64,000 nucleotides of DNA from CAZSDW01 sp964605705 (GTDB taxonomy: Bacteria > Fidelibacterota > UBA2242): the NCBI GenBank assembly GCA_964605705.1, contig CAZSDW010000014.1, positions 1 to 64,000 of the forward strand, read 5' to 3'. Positions 46,668 to 54,535 of this stretch are shown piece after piece. Made by a program: the position numbers and the translations under genes. The stretch's first letter is position 1. Every line of letters begins with the position of its first letter. The notes below the pieces were generated by a model that saw nothing but the letters and a program-made list of their open reading frames with translations, was not told the DNA's origin and made no database searches.

Positions 46668-47894
46668 ATGGACTTATTGAATCGCAGGTACACAGAAAGA
46701 AGCCGACTGTTATTATTTGTAGTTATTCTCCAACTTCTATTTTCATGTAATTCCCGAAATTCGCGAAGAACTACAGAGTTATGGTCAGTGCGAATGGCAG
46801 AATCAGTGATGCAGCGAAGTCCCGATCCATGGACCCTCGATTTTTCCCGGGAACCGGAGTGGGAGTACACCTATGGACTTGTCCTGAAAGCAATTTTCCA
46901 GCTCTGGCTGACTACCGGAGATGAGCGCTATTTTCATTATGTCAAAGCCTATTATGACCATTTCATCGATTCTGATGGAAATATCAAAGGCTATAATCCT
47001 GAAGAATATAATATTGATCGAATCAATTCCGGAAAAGTGTTGTTTCAGCTGTTTGCCGAGACCGGTGAAATTAAGTATCAGAAAGCAATTAAGCTTTTAC
47101 GCAGCCAGATGCTGACGCACCCACGCACGATGGAAGGCGGTTTCTGGCATAAAATGATATATCCGCACCAAATGTGGCTGGATGGTATTTATATGGGTTC
47201 GCCATTTCTGGCTGAGTATGCCGGAACCTTTGGTGAACCGGAAATTTTTAATGATGTTGCCCGGCAGCTGATATTAATGGAACAGCGGGCACGTGATGAG
47301 CAAACCGGCTTGTTATTTCATGGCTGGGATGAAAGCAGGCAGCAGCTTTGGGCGAATCCACAAACAGGTCAGTCTCCCAATTTCTGGGGGCGAGGTACCG
47401 GCTGGTATGCGATGGCAGTTGTCGATGTACTGGATTTTCTGCCGGATGACCATCCGGCGCGATATAATATTTTAGCAATTCTGAATCGCCTCGTTGAAGC
47501 GATTGTGAAGGTTCAGGATAAAGAAACCGGCTTATGGTACCAAGTGCTGGATCAGGGAGGTAGAGCAGGAAATTATCTCGAATCGTCAGCGTCATGTATG
47601 TTCGTTTACAGTATTGCAAAAGGGGTGCGAATGGGCTATCTTGATTCGAAATATTTATCCAATGTCCTCACCGGATATGATGGAATTCTGAAAAATTTTA
47701 TTGAAGTTGATAACGACAATCTGGTTAACATAAATCAGGCGTGTGCGGTTGCCGGACTTGGCGGAAATCCGTATCGCGATGGTTCCTATGATTATTATGT
47801 CAATACTGCGATAGCCCGGAATGATCCGAAGGCGGTCGGTTCGTTTATTCTCGCCAGTCTCGAAGTGGAAATGATCAAAAATCCTCAAAAATAA
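46668..47894 (+). CDS. GH105 unsaturated rhamnogalacturonyl/galacturonyl hydrolase, lipoprotein
   Basis: Removes the unsaturated uronic acid left at the end of pectin fragments by lyases. ATG 46668 (408 residues) is chosen; a TTG at 46641 is upstream. The signal peptide ends LLFSC, so it is a putative lipoprotein on the envelope. The (alpha/alpha)6 barrel shows family segments: MWLDGIYMGSPFLAEYA (probable catalytic Asp), HGWDES, FWGRGTGWYAMAVVD, and LESSASCMFVYSIAKG. It lies between the beta-helix protein and GH28 gene on the same strand, consistent with one pectin-degradation transcript. Confidence 0.93.
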   Translation: MDLLNRRYTERSRLLLFVVILQLLFSCNSRNSRRTTELWSVRMAESVMQRSPDPWTLDFSREPEWEYTYGLVLKAIFQLWLTTGDERYFHYVKAYYDHFIDSDGNIKGYNPEEYNIDRINSGKVLFQLFAETGEIKYQKAIKLLRSQMLTHPRTMEGGFWHKMIYPHQMWLDGIYMGSPFLAEYAGTFGEPEIFNDVARQLILMEQRARDEQTGLLFHGWDESRQQLWANPQTGQSPNFWGRGTGWYAMAVVDVLDFLPDDHPARYNILAILNRLVEAIVKVQDKETGLWYQVLDQGGRAGNYLESSASCMFVYSIAKGVRMGYLDSKYLSNVLTGYDGILKNFIEVDNDNLVNINQACAVAGLGGNPYRDGSYDYYVNTAIARNDPKAVGSFILASLEVEMIKNPQK

Positions 47895-47924
47895 AGCAAC
47901 TCTATCGTATAAACCGGAAACAAG

Positions 47925-49337
47925 ATGAGAAAAAGTTTACAGATTATTAACGGATTTCAGATTCTGCTGCTCGCATTGCTAATCGGATACTCACAAACCT
48001 GTGATTGGATACAGACGGGAAGTTCAGGTTGGGATAAAGTTCCGGAAATTCTGAAAAATATTCGACCACCGGATTTTCCGGACCGTGATTTTATCATTAC
48101 CGATTTTGGCGCAATTGGTGATGCTAATTTCGATTGCACCGATGCCTTCAGAAAAGTGATAAAATCCTGTCACGATGCTGGTGGCGGATATGTGATTGTC
48201 CCGGCTGGGACGTATTTAACCGGCGCCATCCATCTGCAGGACAACGTCTGTTTGCACATCGATAGTGCGGCAACCATTTTATTCAGCCAGGATCCGCGGA
48301 AATACCTGCCAGTGGTTTTTACTCGCTTTGAGGGGCTGGAATGTATGAATTACTCTCCATTCATTTATGCATTTGATAAGGAAAATATTGCGATTACAGG
48401 TAAGGGTACTCTGGATGGGCAGGCGGATACAAGCTGCTGGTGGACCTGGGCAGGGAATACGGTATATGGCTGGCGACAAAACAGTCCCTGCCAGATCACT
48501 GACCGTAATACATTAATGCAGATGGTCGAAGAAAATACTCCTGTGCAGAACAGAATTTTTGGAGAGGGGCATTTTCTGCGTCCCAGTTTTATTCAATTTT
48601 ACCGGTCAAAAAATATTCTGGTAGAGGGAATCAACATCAAACGTTCTCCAATGTGGGAGATTCATCCGGTTTTATGTGAAAATGTGACGGTTCGAAACAT
48701 TAATATAGATACCCATGGTCCCAACAATGACGGCTGTAATCCCGAGAGTAGTAAAAATGTACTGATCAGTAATTGTCGGTTTGATACCGGTGATGACTGT
48801 ATTGCCATAAAATCCGGTCGGAATGGAGATGGTCGGCGGATCAATGTTCCCAGTGAAAATATTATTATCCGGGATTGCGTGATGAGGGACGGGCATGGCG
48901 GCGTCGTTATTGGCAGCGAAATATCAGGAAATTGCCGAAATGTTTTCGCTGAAAATTGCCGGATGGATAGTCCTAATCTGGAGAGAGCCTTTAGAATAAA
49001 GACAAATTCGTTACGTGGCGGAATTGTCGAAAATATTTACATGCGTAAGGTGATCATCGGAAAAGTAAGTGATGCGATTATCAGGATCAATTTTCAATAT
49101 GAAGAAGGAGATGTTGGTAGCTATACACCGATTGTCAGGAATATTTATATCAATGATATCATCAGCCATGAGAGCATGTATGCATTAGCGCTGGATGGAT
49201 ATGCGCGATCACCAATTTCCAATGTGCAGCTGGAAAATTGTCAATTCAATGGCGTTAAAGAAACCAATATTCTAAATAATGTTTCTGGCTTGAAGATGAA
49301 GAATACCTCCATCAATGGGATTTTACAGGGTCAATAA
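47925..49337 (+). CDS. GH28 polygalacturonase-family glycoside hydrolase
   Basis: Hydrolyses alpha-1,4 galacturonan or rhamnogalacturonan linkages. The 470-residue protein has a hydrophobic export signal, possibly with a lipidated Cys26 (SQTC), and a right-handed beta-helix. GH28 active-site motifs occur in the expected order: NNDGCNPESS (NxD type), DTGDDCIAIKSGR (DD), GHGGVVIGSE (G-H-G) and RIKT (RIK). TDFGAIGDANFDCTDAF is the usual family N-terminus. It starts 30 nt after the GH105 gene. Confidence 0.94.
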   Translation: MRKSLQIINGFQILLLALLIGYSQTCDWIQTGSSGWDKVPEILKNIRPPDFPDRDFIITDFGAIGDANFDCTDAFRKVIKSCHDAGGGYVIVPAGTYLTGAIHLQDNVCLHIDSAATILFSQDPRKYLPVVFTRFEGLECMNYSPFIYAFDKENIAITGKGTLDGQADTSCWWTWAGNTVYGWRQNSPCQITDRNTLMQMVEENTPVQNRIFGEGHFLRPSFIQFYRSKNILVEGINIKRSPMWEIHPVLCENVTVRNINIDTHGPNNDGCNPESSKNVLISNCRFDTGDDCIAIKSGRNGDGRRINVPSENIIIRDCVMRDGHGGVVIGSEISGNCRNVFAENCRMDSPNLERAFRIKTNSLRGGIVENIYMRKVIIGKVSDAIIRINFQYEEGDVGSYTPIVRNIYINDIISHESMYALALDGYARSPISNVQLENCQFNGVKETNILNNVSGLKMKNTSINGILQGQ

Positions 49338-49395
49338 TATGGAAATTCCTCTGCTTCTCTCTTCGATAAAACGTCACCCTTCCTGATGACTGAAA

Positions 49396-49424
49396 GAAGG
49401 GGCCGTCCTGCAAACAGCCCCTTC
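49396..49424. terminator. Bidirectional terminator hairpin
   Basis: 8-bp stem GAAGGGGC / GCCCCTTC with a 13-nt loop in the 133-bp gap between the convergent GH28 and pectate lyase genes. T-runs are modest on both sides. Confidence 0.65.
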
Positions 49425-49470
49425 ACTCATTTCATTAGGTAAGCCGATGTGAATTTTAAAATATATCCTG

Positions 49471-51363
49471 CTACTTCAGATAAATTATTTTTTTGATGAT
49501 ATTCAGTTTAGAGCTTTCCAGCCGAATCAGGTAAATACCGGAAGCAATTTCTATTGCATTCCATTGTTCAGTATAGCTGCCCGCCGGGTAATTCCCAATT
49601 GCCAGTGTTTCAATTTGCTGACCGTGAATATTATAGACTTTCAGTGACAGATCAGTTGTCTCTTGCAATGTAAACTGAATGGTCAGCACCGGATTGAAGG
49701 GATTCGGATAGGTTGATAAAATGAATCGTTCTGGTTTGCGGACGGGTTCCTGGATTGCAGTAATGGGATTGATCGGCAGCAATGTTGGCAGGGATTCCGT
49801 TTCATCCAGCACATGTTCATAAGGATAGGGAATCGTCAGTTCACAAACCGGTTCTGCGGTAACTTCACTCGTCCCGAAATGATTATCAATTAATTGCACA
49901 AAACCATCCTCAAGACTGTATTCCATCATGACGGCTTTGCGGACATTGTCAAAATAGTTACGCTCTACCCGGACTTTGGCGCCCATGCGTGAGTTGATCC
50001 CCGTATCACAATCCTTATAATAATTATTGAAAATATGCGCAGTGCCGAAACGGATACTCGGCAGGCGGGATTCGCAATTATAAAAATAATTGTGATGGTA
50101 GGTGACGCGGATGACCGAATCCTGGGGACTTTCGTCGTTGGAACTGATCAGGCTGGTTTTGTAATGATCGTGCAAGGAGCAGTTCGAGATGGTGATAAAG
50201 GTGGATTCGTTTTTGATATCCAGCAGCCCGTCATAATATTCGCTGCCGTGTTCCCGATCGGAAAACAGTTCACATCGGTCGATTACTATGTTTTGCGATT
50301 TCCCGGTAATGACAATCGCATCGGCTGGTGTCACATGGGAAATCCGGAGGTTTTGAATAATGACATTTCGCGCCCCGTTAATCTCTACTTCAATGCCCTG
50401 AAGGTGAGCGTCGCGGGATAGCCCCAGCAAGGTTTTATTGGAGCTGATTTTCAGGTCTTCGGTGCCGATGATTTTGCGGTTAAGGGTGACTACGTAAGGA
50501 TCAGGACTACCAAGATAGCTACTCAAATCTTCAAATGTATTCGCAGCCACCGTGTCACCAAGCGCGCCGCCGATCACCAGGTATGGTGTGCCCTGATCGT
50601 CCTGAACCGTCGCATAACCGATGAAATCCGGATCCATTTCGGTACCATTTGGGAGAAAGATGGCAATTGCATCGACATTATGACTCATTTCAAAAGTAAA
50701 TACTGAATCAGTACTTGTCACATCTCCAGACCAACTTTGGAAAAAGTATCCGGGATTGGATTGGGCACTCAGCGTCACCAAGGTGCCTTCGTCATAGTAA
50801 TTCTGAATAGGATTATAGGAAACCCGACCACCGGCTTCAATATTTTGATTTACCGATAATATGTAAGACGGGATGCAATCCGCTGGTGTCAGACCACTGC
50901 CAATAAATATAATATAATCATAATTCGCTGTTCCATCGGGATTGTAGGCTTCAATCCGCACCTGGTTCTTGCCTGCGATAAACTCGACTTCAACGGAATC
51001 GCTGATAGTCCAATTAGTCCAGACCTCGGTGTGCGGAAAATTCACGGTGTCCAGAAAGGTCTCATTATTGATTAACAGCCGTACCGGGCGGTCGCCGCTG
51101 CCGCCGCCATTGGCATAGCGCCACTGAATATAATAGGTTCCGGCACTGGCGGCGTTAACACTCCAGGTGATGCTGACACCGATGCCTCTATCCGTATTGG
51201 CAAAACCATCGCCAGTAAATCCACCGACATTGATACTATTATCAATATAGCCGTCAATAGCGCAGAAACCCAGTTCATTCTCCTGGATGATCAATTCCTG
51301 ACTTATGAGTACAGTAAAACTACAGTAAATCCAAAATGCTGTAAAATATTTTCCCCACTTCAT
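49471..51363 (-). CDS. Pectate lyase (PL1) with carbohydrate-binding and type IX sorting domains
   Basis: Exported 630-residue enzyme cleaving polygalacturonate by beta-elimination. Domains in order: signal peptide (about 1-22); a CBM6/CBM35-like beta-sandwich (about 25-160, with YYIQWRYANGGGSGDRPV and a final YDYIIF); a short bacterial-repeat module (YYDEGTLVTLSAQSNPGYFFQSWSG, split here into family pieces); the PL1 beta-helix (about 245-520) with YDGLLDIKNESTFITISN, HDHYKTSLIS and TYHHNYFYNCESRLPSIRFG; and a sorting domain (TYPNPFNPVLTIQF ... IKKIIYLK). The ATG overlaps the trmJ-like stop by 4 nt (ATGA). Its substrate links it to the convergent GH28/GH105 group. Confidence 0.92.
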   Translation of the reverse strand: MKWGKYFTAFWIYCSFTVLISQELIIQENELGFCAIDGYIDNSINVGGFTGDGFANTDRGIGVSITWSVNAASAGTYYIQWRYANGGGSGDRPVRLLINNETFLDTVNFPHTEVWTNWTISDSVEVEFIAGKNQVRIEAYNPDGTANYDYIIFIGSGLTPADCIPSYILSVNQNIEAGGRVSYNPIQNYYDEGTLVTLSAQSNPGYFFQSWSGDVTSTDSVFTFEMSHNVDAIAIFLPNGTEMDPDFIGYATVQDDQGTPYLVIGGALGDTVAANTFEDLSSYLGSPDPYVVTLNRKIIGTEDLKISSNKTLLGLSRDAHLQGIEVEINGARNVIIQNLRISHVTPADAIVITGKSQNIVIDRCELFSDREHGSEYYDGLLDIKNESTFITISNCSLHDHYKTSLISSNDESPQDSVIRVTYHHNYFYNCESRLPSIRFGTAHIFNNYYKDCDTGINSRMGAKVRVERNYFDNVRKAVMMEYSLEDGFVQLIDNHFGTSEVTAEPVCELTIPYPYEHVLDETESLPTLLPINPITAIQEPVRKPERFILSTYPNPFNPVLTIQFTLQETTDLSLKVYNIHGQQIETLAIGNYPAGSYTEQWNAIEIASGIYLIRLESSKLNIIKKIIYLK

Positions 51364-52073
51364 TGTTTGTCCGATTTATATTTGTTTTTCATTATATAAT
51401 TTTCCAATGTTTTTAAAATGCTCTGGACTAAGTGAGTGTCTTTTTCATTTAAAACTGCCAGCCGTTCGAGGATCCGGTTGCGGAGCGGCAAGCGGTTTGC
51501 CATGCCCAGCTGGTTCAGCATCGCTTCCGCATTCTGTTTTAATTTGAGATAAGCAGCGACGGTTGACTGTGGTGCCGATTGCCGTGGTTTTCGGCGGATC
51601 AGCACGGATAATTCAAAGGCGTAAATCATCACTGCCTGAGCCAGATTCAGGCTGGGCTGGGCTTGCTTCAGCGGGACATGAGACAATATATCGCAAGCGG
51701 CTAATTGTGCATTACTCAGACCGCGATCTTCGGTACCAAACAGGATTCCCACAGATCGGATAGTATTTCCTTTACTTTTTAATAATTGTGCCAGCTGGCG
51801 GGCGGGGATGTTTTCATTTTTAGAGGGACGTTTTTTTGCTGATGTGCCGATCAGAAAATCGATGTCGATTGTCGCCGCTTTGATCGAATCGAAAACCCGT
51901 GCCGCTTCCAGGATGTCTTCGGAGTTGTGCGCCAACCAGCGGGCGGGATTGCTGAGATGATCGCAGGGATTGACCAATCGTAAATCGGCAAAGCCCATGG
52001 TTTTCAAGGCTCGCGCCGCCGCGCCGATATTTTCGGGAGTCATAGGACGTTCGAGGATAAAACTAATGATCAC
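51360..52073 (-). CDS. SPOUT-class RNA 2'-O-methyltransferase (TrmJ-like)
   Basis: SAM-dependent methyltransferase of the SpoU/TrmH family, closest in motifs to TrmJ, which methylates position 32 of tRNA. Visible signatures: PENIGAAARALKTMGF (motif 1), GILFGTEDRGLSNAQL (motif 2) and PSLNLAQAVMIYAFEL (motif 3). I start it at GTG 52073; TTG 52094 would add seven residues and overlap the previous gene by 32 nt, and neither has a clear Shine-Dalgarno. It overlaps the PL1 gene by 4 nt downstream and the phosphatase-fold gene by 11 nt upstream. Confidence 0.88.
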   Translation of the reverse strand: MIISFILERPMTPENIGAAARALKTMGFADLRLVNPCDHLSNPARWLAHNSEDILEAARVFDSIKAATIDIDFLIGTSAKKRPSKNENIPARQLAQLLKSKGNTIRSVGILFGTEDRGLSNAQLAACDILSHVPLKQAQPSLNLAQAVMIYAFELSVLIRRKPRQSAPQSTVAAYLKLKQNAEAMLNQLGMANRLPLRNRILERLAVLNEKDTHLVQSILKTLENYIMKNKYKSDKQ

Positions 52074-53100
52074 GGTGCTCTGGTTCGATTTCAAAAACGG
52101 TCATCACACCGAAATGATCGGAAGGGTGCAGTCCGTTTTCGGTTTTATTCAGGACAACCTGTGATGATTTGATTTTGAGATTTTGACCTTTTGAAAAGAT
52201 ATAATCAATCCGATCTCTGCGGGCGGTCTCTTCCGGTGGAATTTTACCAAGGTAATGTTTTTGGATATTTTTATTCAGCCACTCATCCCAGGTCGGTCCC
52301 GGCTCGGAATTGACTTTGGCGAAGGTATCCTTGAAACCGTAATCCAACAACAACGTAATAGGTTCGGAGTCGCTCAGATCATTGAAATCACCCATCAGAA
52401 TTACCGGATTATTGCCGGCTGTTTTTTTAATAAATCTGAGCATTTTCCGGGCTTCGTCAAGCCGCCATAGTTTGCCTTCAATGGCATCGGCGACACTGCT
52501 CAGGTACTGATCCTCGTCGATTTCGCTCTCGAGATATTGCCGGATGAGATTCTCCAGGGTTTCCCGGTTGGCAAACCTGGACGCATGCCAATGAGTATTA
52601 AAAAGGAAAACCTTCTGTTCACCGACCTTGATCCTGGCACCAAGCACCTGGGTGGCATCGGCGAAATGCAAGGTGAAAAACCTGCCCACGTGTCCGCCGG
52701 ACAACTGTTTGCGCCCGCTGGATTTCAGCTTCAGCTGTTTTTTCGCTAGGATAACGTCGCCCTCGCGGAGATTAACGGGCAGTCCAATCGGACCAAGATG
52801 AATTCCCGCTACGCCCAGGTGATGGACCTGATTGTAATTCAAATCCTTCGCAATACGCCGGGCATAGCGCGGGAGCTTGTTGGCTTCATTCAAAGCGATG
52901 ACATCGGGATCGAGTTCCTTCAATTGGTTTAGCAAAATCCGATAGCGCTGTTTCCGAATCGCCGTGCTTTCGTATTCACCCATTTTCAGTGAGCCGATAT
53001 AATCCAGTCCGGACCAGACATTGATAGTGACGACCTTCAGCGGTTCGGCAAATAGACAATTAAAAAGGAATAAGGTAAAAATTAAAAATCTGGCTGTCAT
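52063..53100 (-). CDS. Exported endonuclease/exonuclease/phosphatase-family protein
   Basis: A 345-residue protein of the EEP fold (DNase I/sphingomyelinase/inositol phosphatase superfamily). A signal peptide (MTARFLIFTLFLFNCLFA) points to periplasm or outside. Metal and catalytic motifs are visible: VTINVWSG (N), DVIALNEANK (E), FNTHWHA (H), MGDFNDLSDSEP (DxN) and HPSDHFGVMTVF (SDH). Substrate cannot be determined: extracellular DNA, phospholipid or phosphosugar are all possible. The next gene upstream ends 8 nt before it, so these genes are in one operon. Confidence 0.87.
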   Translation of the reverse strand: MTARFLIFTLFLFNCLFAEPLKVVTINVWSGLDYIGSLKMGEYESTAIRKQRYRILLNQLKELDPDVIALNEANKLPRYARRIAKDLNYNQVHHLGVAGIHLGPIGLPVNLREGDVILAKKQLKLKSSGRKQLSGGHVGRFFTLHFADATQVLGARIKVGEQKVFLFNTHWHASRFANRETLENLIRQYLESEIDEDQYLSSVADAIEGKLWRLDEARKMLRFIKKTAGNNPVILMGDFNDLSDSEPITLLLDYGFKDTFAKVNSEPGPTWDEWLNKNIQKHYLGKIPPEETARRDRIDYIFSKGQNLKIKSSQVVLNKTENGLHPSDHFGVMTVFEIEPEHRDH

Positions 53101-53108
53101 ATTTAACC

Positions 53109-54068
53109 TTATGATTTAACCTGTTCCAACCATTTTAGAATTCGCAATGCCCGCAGAGTGTTCCAGTGGCTGGGCTGCCCGGCTTTTTCCATCTCGAAAT
53201 AAATCCTGCCCGAATACCGGCTGGACAAATTCCAGCGTCCGTCTTTGCGTCGTTTATTAAGTAGAATTTCGATGGCGTCATCCATCCGGGGATCATAGGA
53301 CAGTCGGCAGCGTTGCCAGTAATCCAGCGCCCGCAGAATGTCGTAATGCCAGCGCGGCGGAAAAGGAAACCGAATGAATTGAGGATTGATTATTTCGCCG
53401 GTACGATGACTGCGGAAGAGACGATGATGTAAAAGAAATTCCCACGCCTGGTCGCTGTATTTTTGGAATTCATCGGTCTGCCGGAATTTACTATATTCAT
53501 GCAAAGCTTCCAGAACGGTGATGGTCGTATGCACGGAACTATGGGTGGCACCTTCGGGCGCAATGCAATTCCAGCCGCCGTCGGACATCTGGTTTTTTAT
53601 CAGGAATTTCGCCAGTCTATCAACTCTATCGTCCTCGATCCGGAAATAGGAACAGAGTGTCAGGATCATCCCGGTGACGCATTGCTCGCCGTAATCGATC
53701 GATTTGAAATAACTGATGCCATCGTCTTTGTAAAAACCTTTTTCAAGGAGAATAATTGCCGCTTTACATGCTTGCGGATTATCCTGCGGAAGCCCCAGCC
53801 GCCAGAGCGTGAGCATCGTGTAGGTCGTGGATGTCCATTTGGGTCCGTACAAACCATTTGCCCAGATGCCGTTTTCCGCCTGCTGGTCGAGGAGTTGTTT
53901 GCCCCAGCCTTCTTCGGCGATTTTCTGGCGCTCCGATTTGATCAGGTCTGCTGGCGATTCTCGCAGATCCCGATGAACCTGCCAGCGGATGACCGGATCG
54001 CCCTGGAGCAGCCAGGTGATGATTTCAGGATTTGTAAAATCTGTGGAATGTTGATCATTGGTTTTCAT
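53109..54068 (-). CDS. Alpha/alpha-toroid (terpenoid cyclase-like fold) protein
   Basis: A 319-residue cytoplasmic protein with repeated helix-pair motifs of the prenyltransferase/squalene cyclase superfamily: NGIWANGLYGPKWTSTTYTM, SDGGWNCIAPEGATHSS and KDGRWNLSSRYSG each hold the G-x-W turn. No DxDD cyclase motif or signal peptide is seen, so it is unlikely to be a classical terpene cyclase. Annotated relatives are mostly hypothetical. It is the first gene of the minus-strand run that ends in the pectate lyase. Confidence 0.72.
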   Translation of the reverse strand: MKTNDQHSTDFTNPEIITWLLQGDPVIRWQVHRDLRESPADLIKSERQKIAEEGWGKQLLDQQAENGIWANGLYGPKWTSTTYTMLTLWRLGLPQDNPQACKAAIILLEKGFYKDDGISYFKSIDYGEQCVTGMILTLCSYFRIEDDRVDRLAKFLIKNQMSDGGWNCIAPEGATHSSVHTTITVLEALHEYSKFRQTDEFQKYSDQAWEFLLHHRLFRSHRTGEIINPQFIRFPFPPRWHYDILRALDYWQRCRLSYDPRMDDAIEILLNKRRKDGRWNLSSRYSGRIYFEMEKAGQPSHWNTLRALRILKWLEQVKS

Positions 54069-54119
54069 TTGATCTTAAGATAATAATGGATTTAGTTTTG
54101 GAAAACGATTTTTTTATTA

Positions 54120-54152
54120 AACCTTCCGAAGGTTATCAACCTTCGGAAGGTT
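54120..54152. repeat. Palindromic intergenic repeat, copy 1
   Basis: AACCTTCCGAAGGTT (54120-54134), loop ATC plus A, and AACCTTCGGAAGGTT (54138-54152). The arms are perfect 15-bp inverted copies, and each arm is itself nearly palindromic. It lies upstream of the toroid gene and is the left-most of four related elements in the 54-60 kb part. Confidence 0.8.
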
Positions 54153-54274
54153 GTTGTTATATAATTTATTGCTGAGTTATAACAGTAAGCCATGAATAAT
54201 TTTTGTAAAATTTTAAAAATAGTTTTTAGGTATTAACATTAAAGAGAATCTTTATTAAATACAAATAAACAGGG

Positions 54275-54308
54275 GCAGTAATCCGGTTCTCAACCGGGAC
54301 TGCTTTTT
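54275..54308 (+). terminator. Terminator-like hairpin in the cargo-gene leader
   Basis: GCAGT / ACTGC and CCGGTT / AACCGG form a stem (with an internal AAT/G bulge and CTC loop) followed directly by TTTTT. It lies about 230 nt before the start codon of the downstream gene, in the same orientation. Confidence 0.65.
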
Positions 54309-54480
54309 GAAAGCAAAAGAAAATTCCGGGAAGATGACTGTTTTTCTACGGAAATGTATGTCTATTACCCGGATCAAAGATAGTAAAACCATCAATAATA
54401 TGAGCAGAAAAGAGGTCATGATGGAAACTCAAGCGAAAGGGTATCCCCGCACCGAATTTTAAGACTGCGGTGCGGAGCTG

Positions 54481-54527
54481 TTTCATCCTAATTTAAGTGT
54501 TAAATTAGGTGAAGAGGTAGGATGAAA
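54481..54527 (+). promoter_or_regulatory. Mutually exclusive hairpins at the ribosome site
   Basis: Fold A pairs TTTCATCCTA (54481-54490) with TAGGATGAAA (54518-54527), hiding the AGGA nearest the start codon. Fold B pairs CCTAATTTAA (54487-54496) with TTAAATTAGG (54500-54509), 10 bp around GTG. The CCTA at 54487-54490 is shared, so only one can form at a time. Translational switching is inferred, not shown. Confidence 0.45.
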
Positions 54528-54535
54528 GAATAAAT

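Larger units (their letters stand above)
54153..54535 (+). other. Structured leader of the 54.5-kb cargo gene
   Basis: 383 bp without a substantial gene. It contains a terminator-like hairpin (54275-54308), a 20-codon frame (54400-54462) with AGAGG before its internal ATGs, a perfect 8-bp hairpin CCGCACCG / CGGTGCGG (54447-54454 / 54468-54475) spanning that frame's stop, and two mutually exclusive hairpins just before the start codon. I could not match it to a known riboswitch. Confidence 0.5.
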
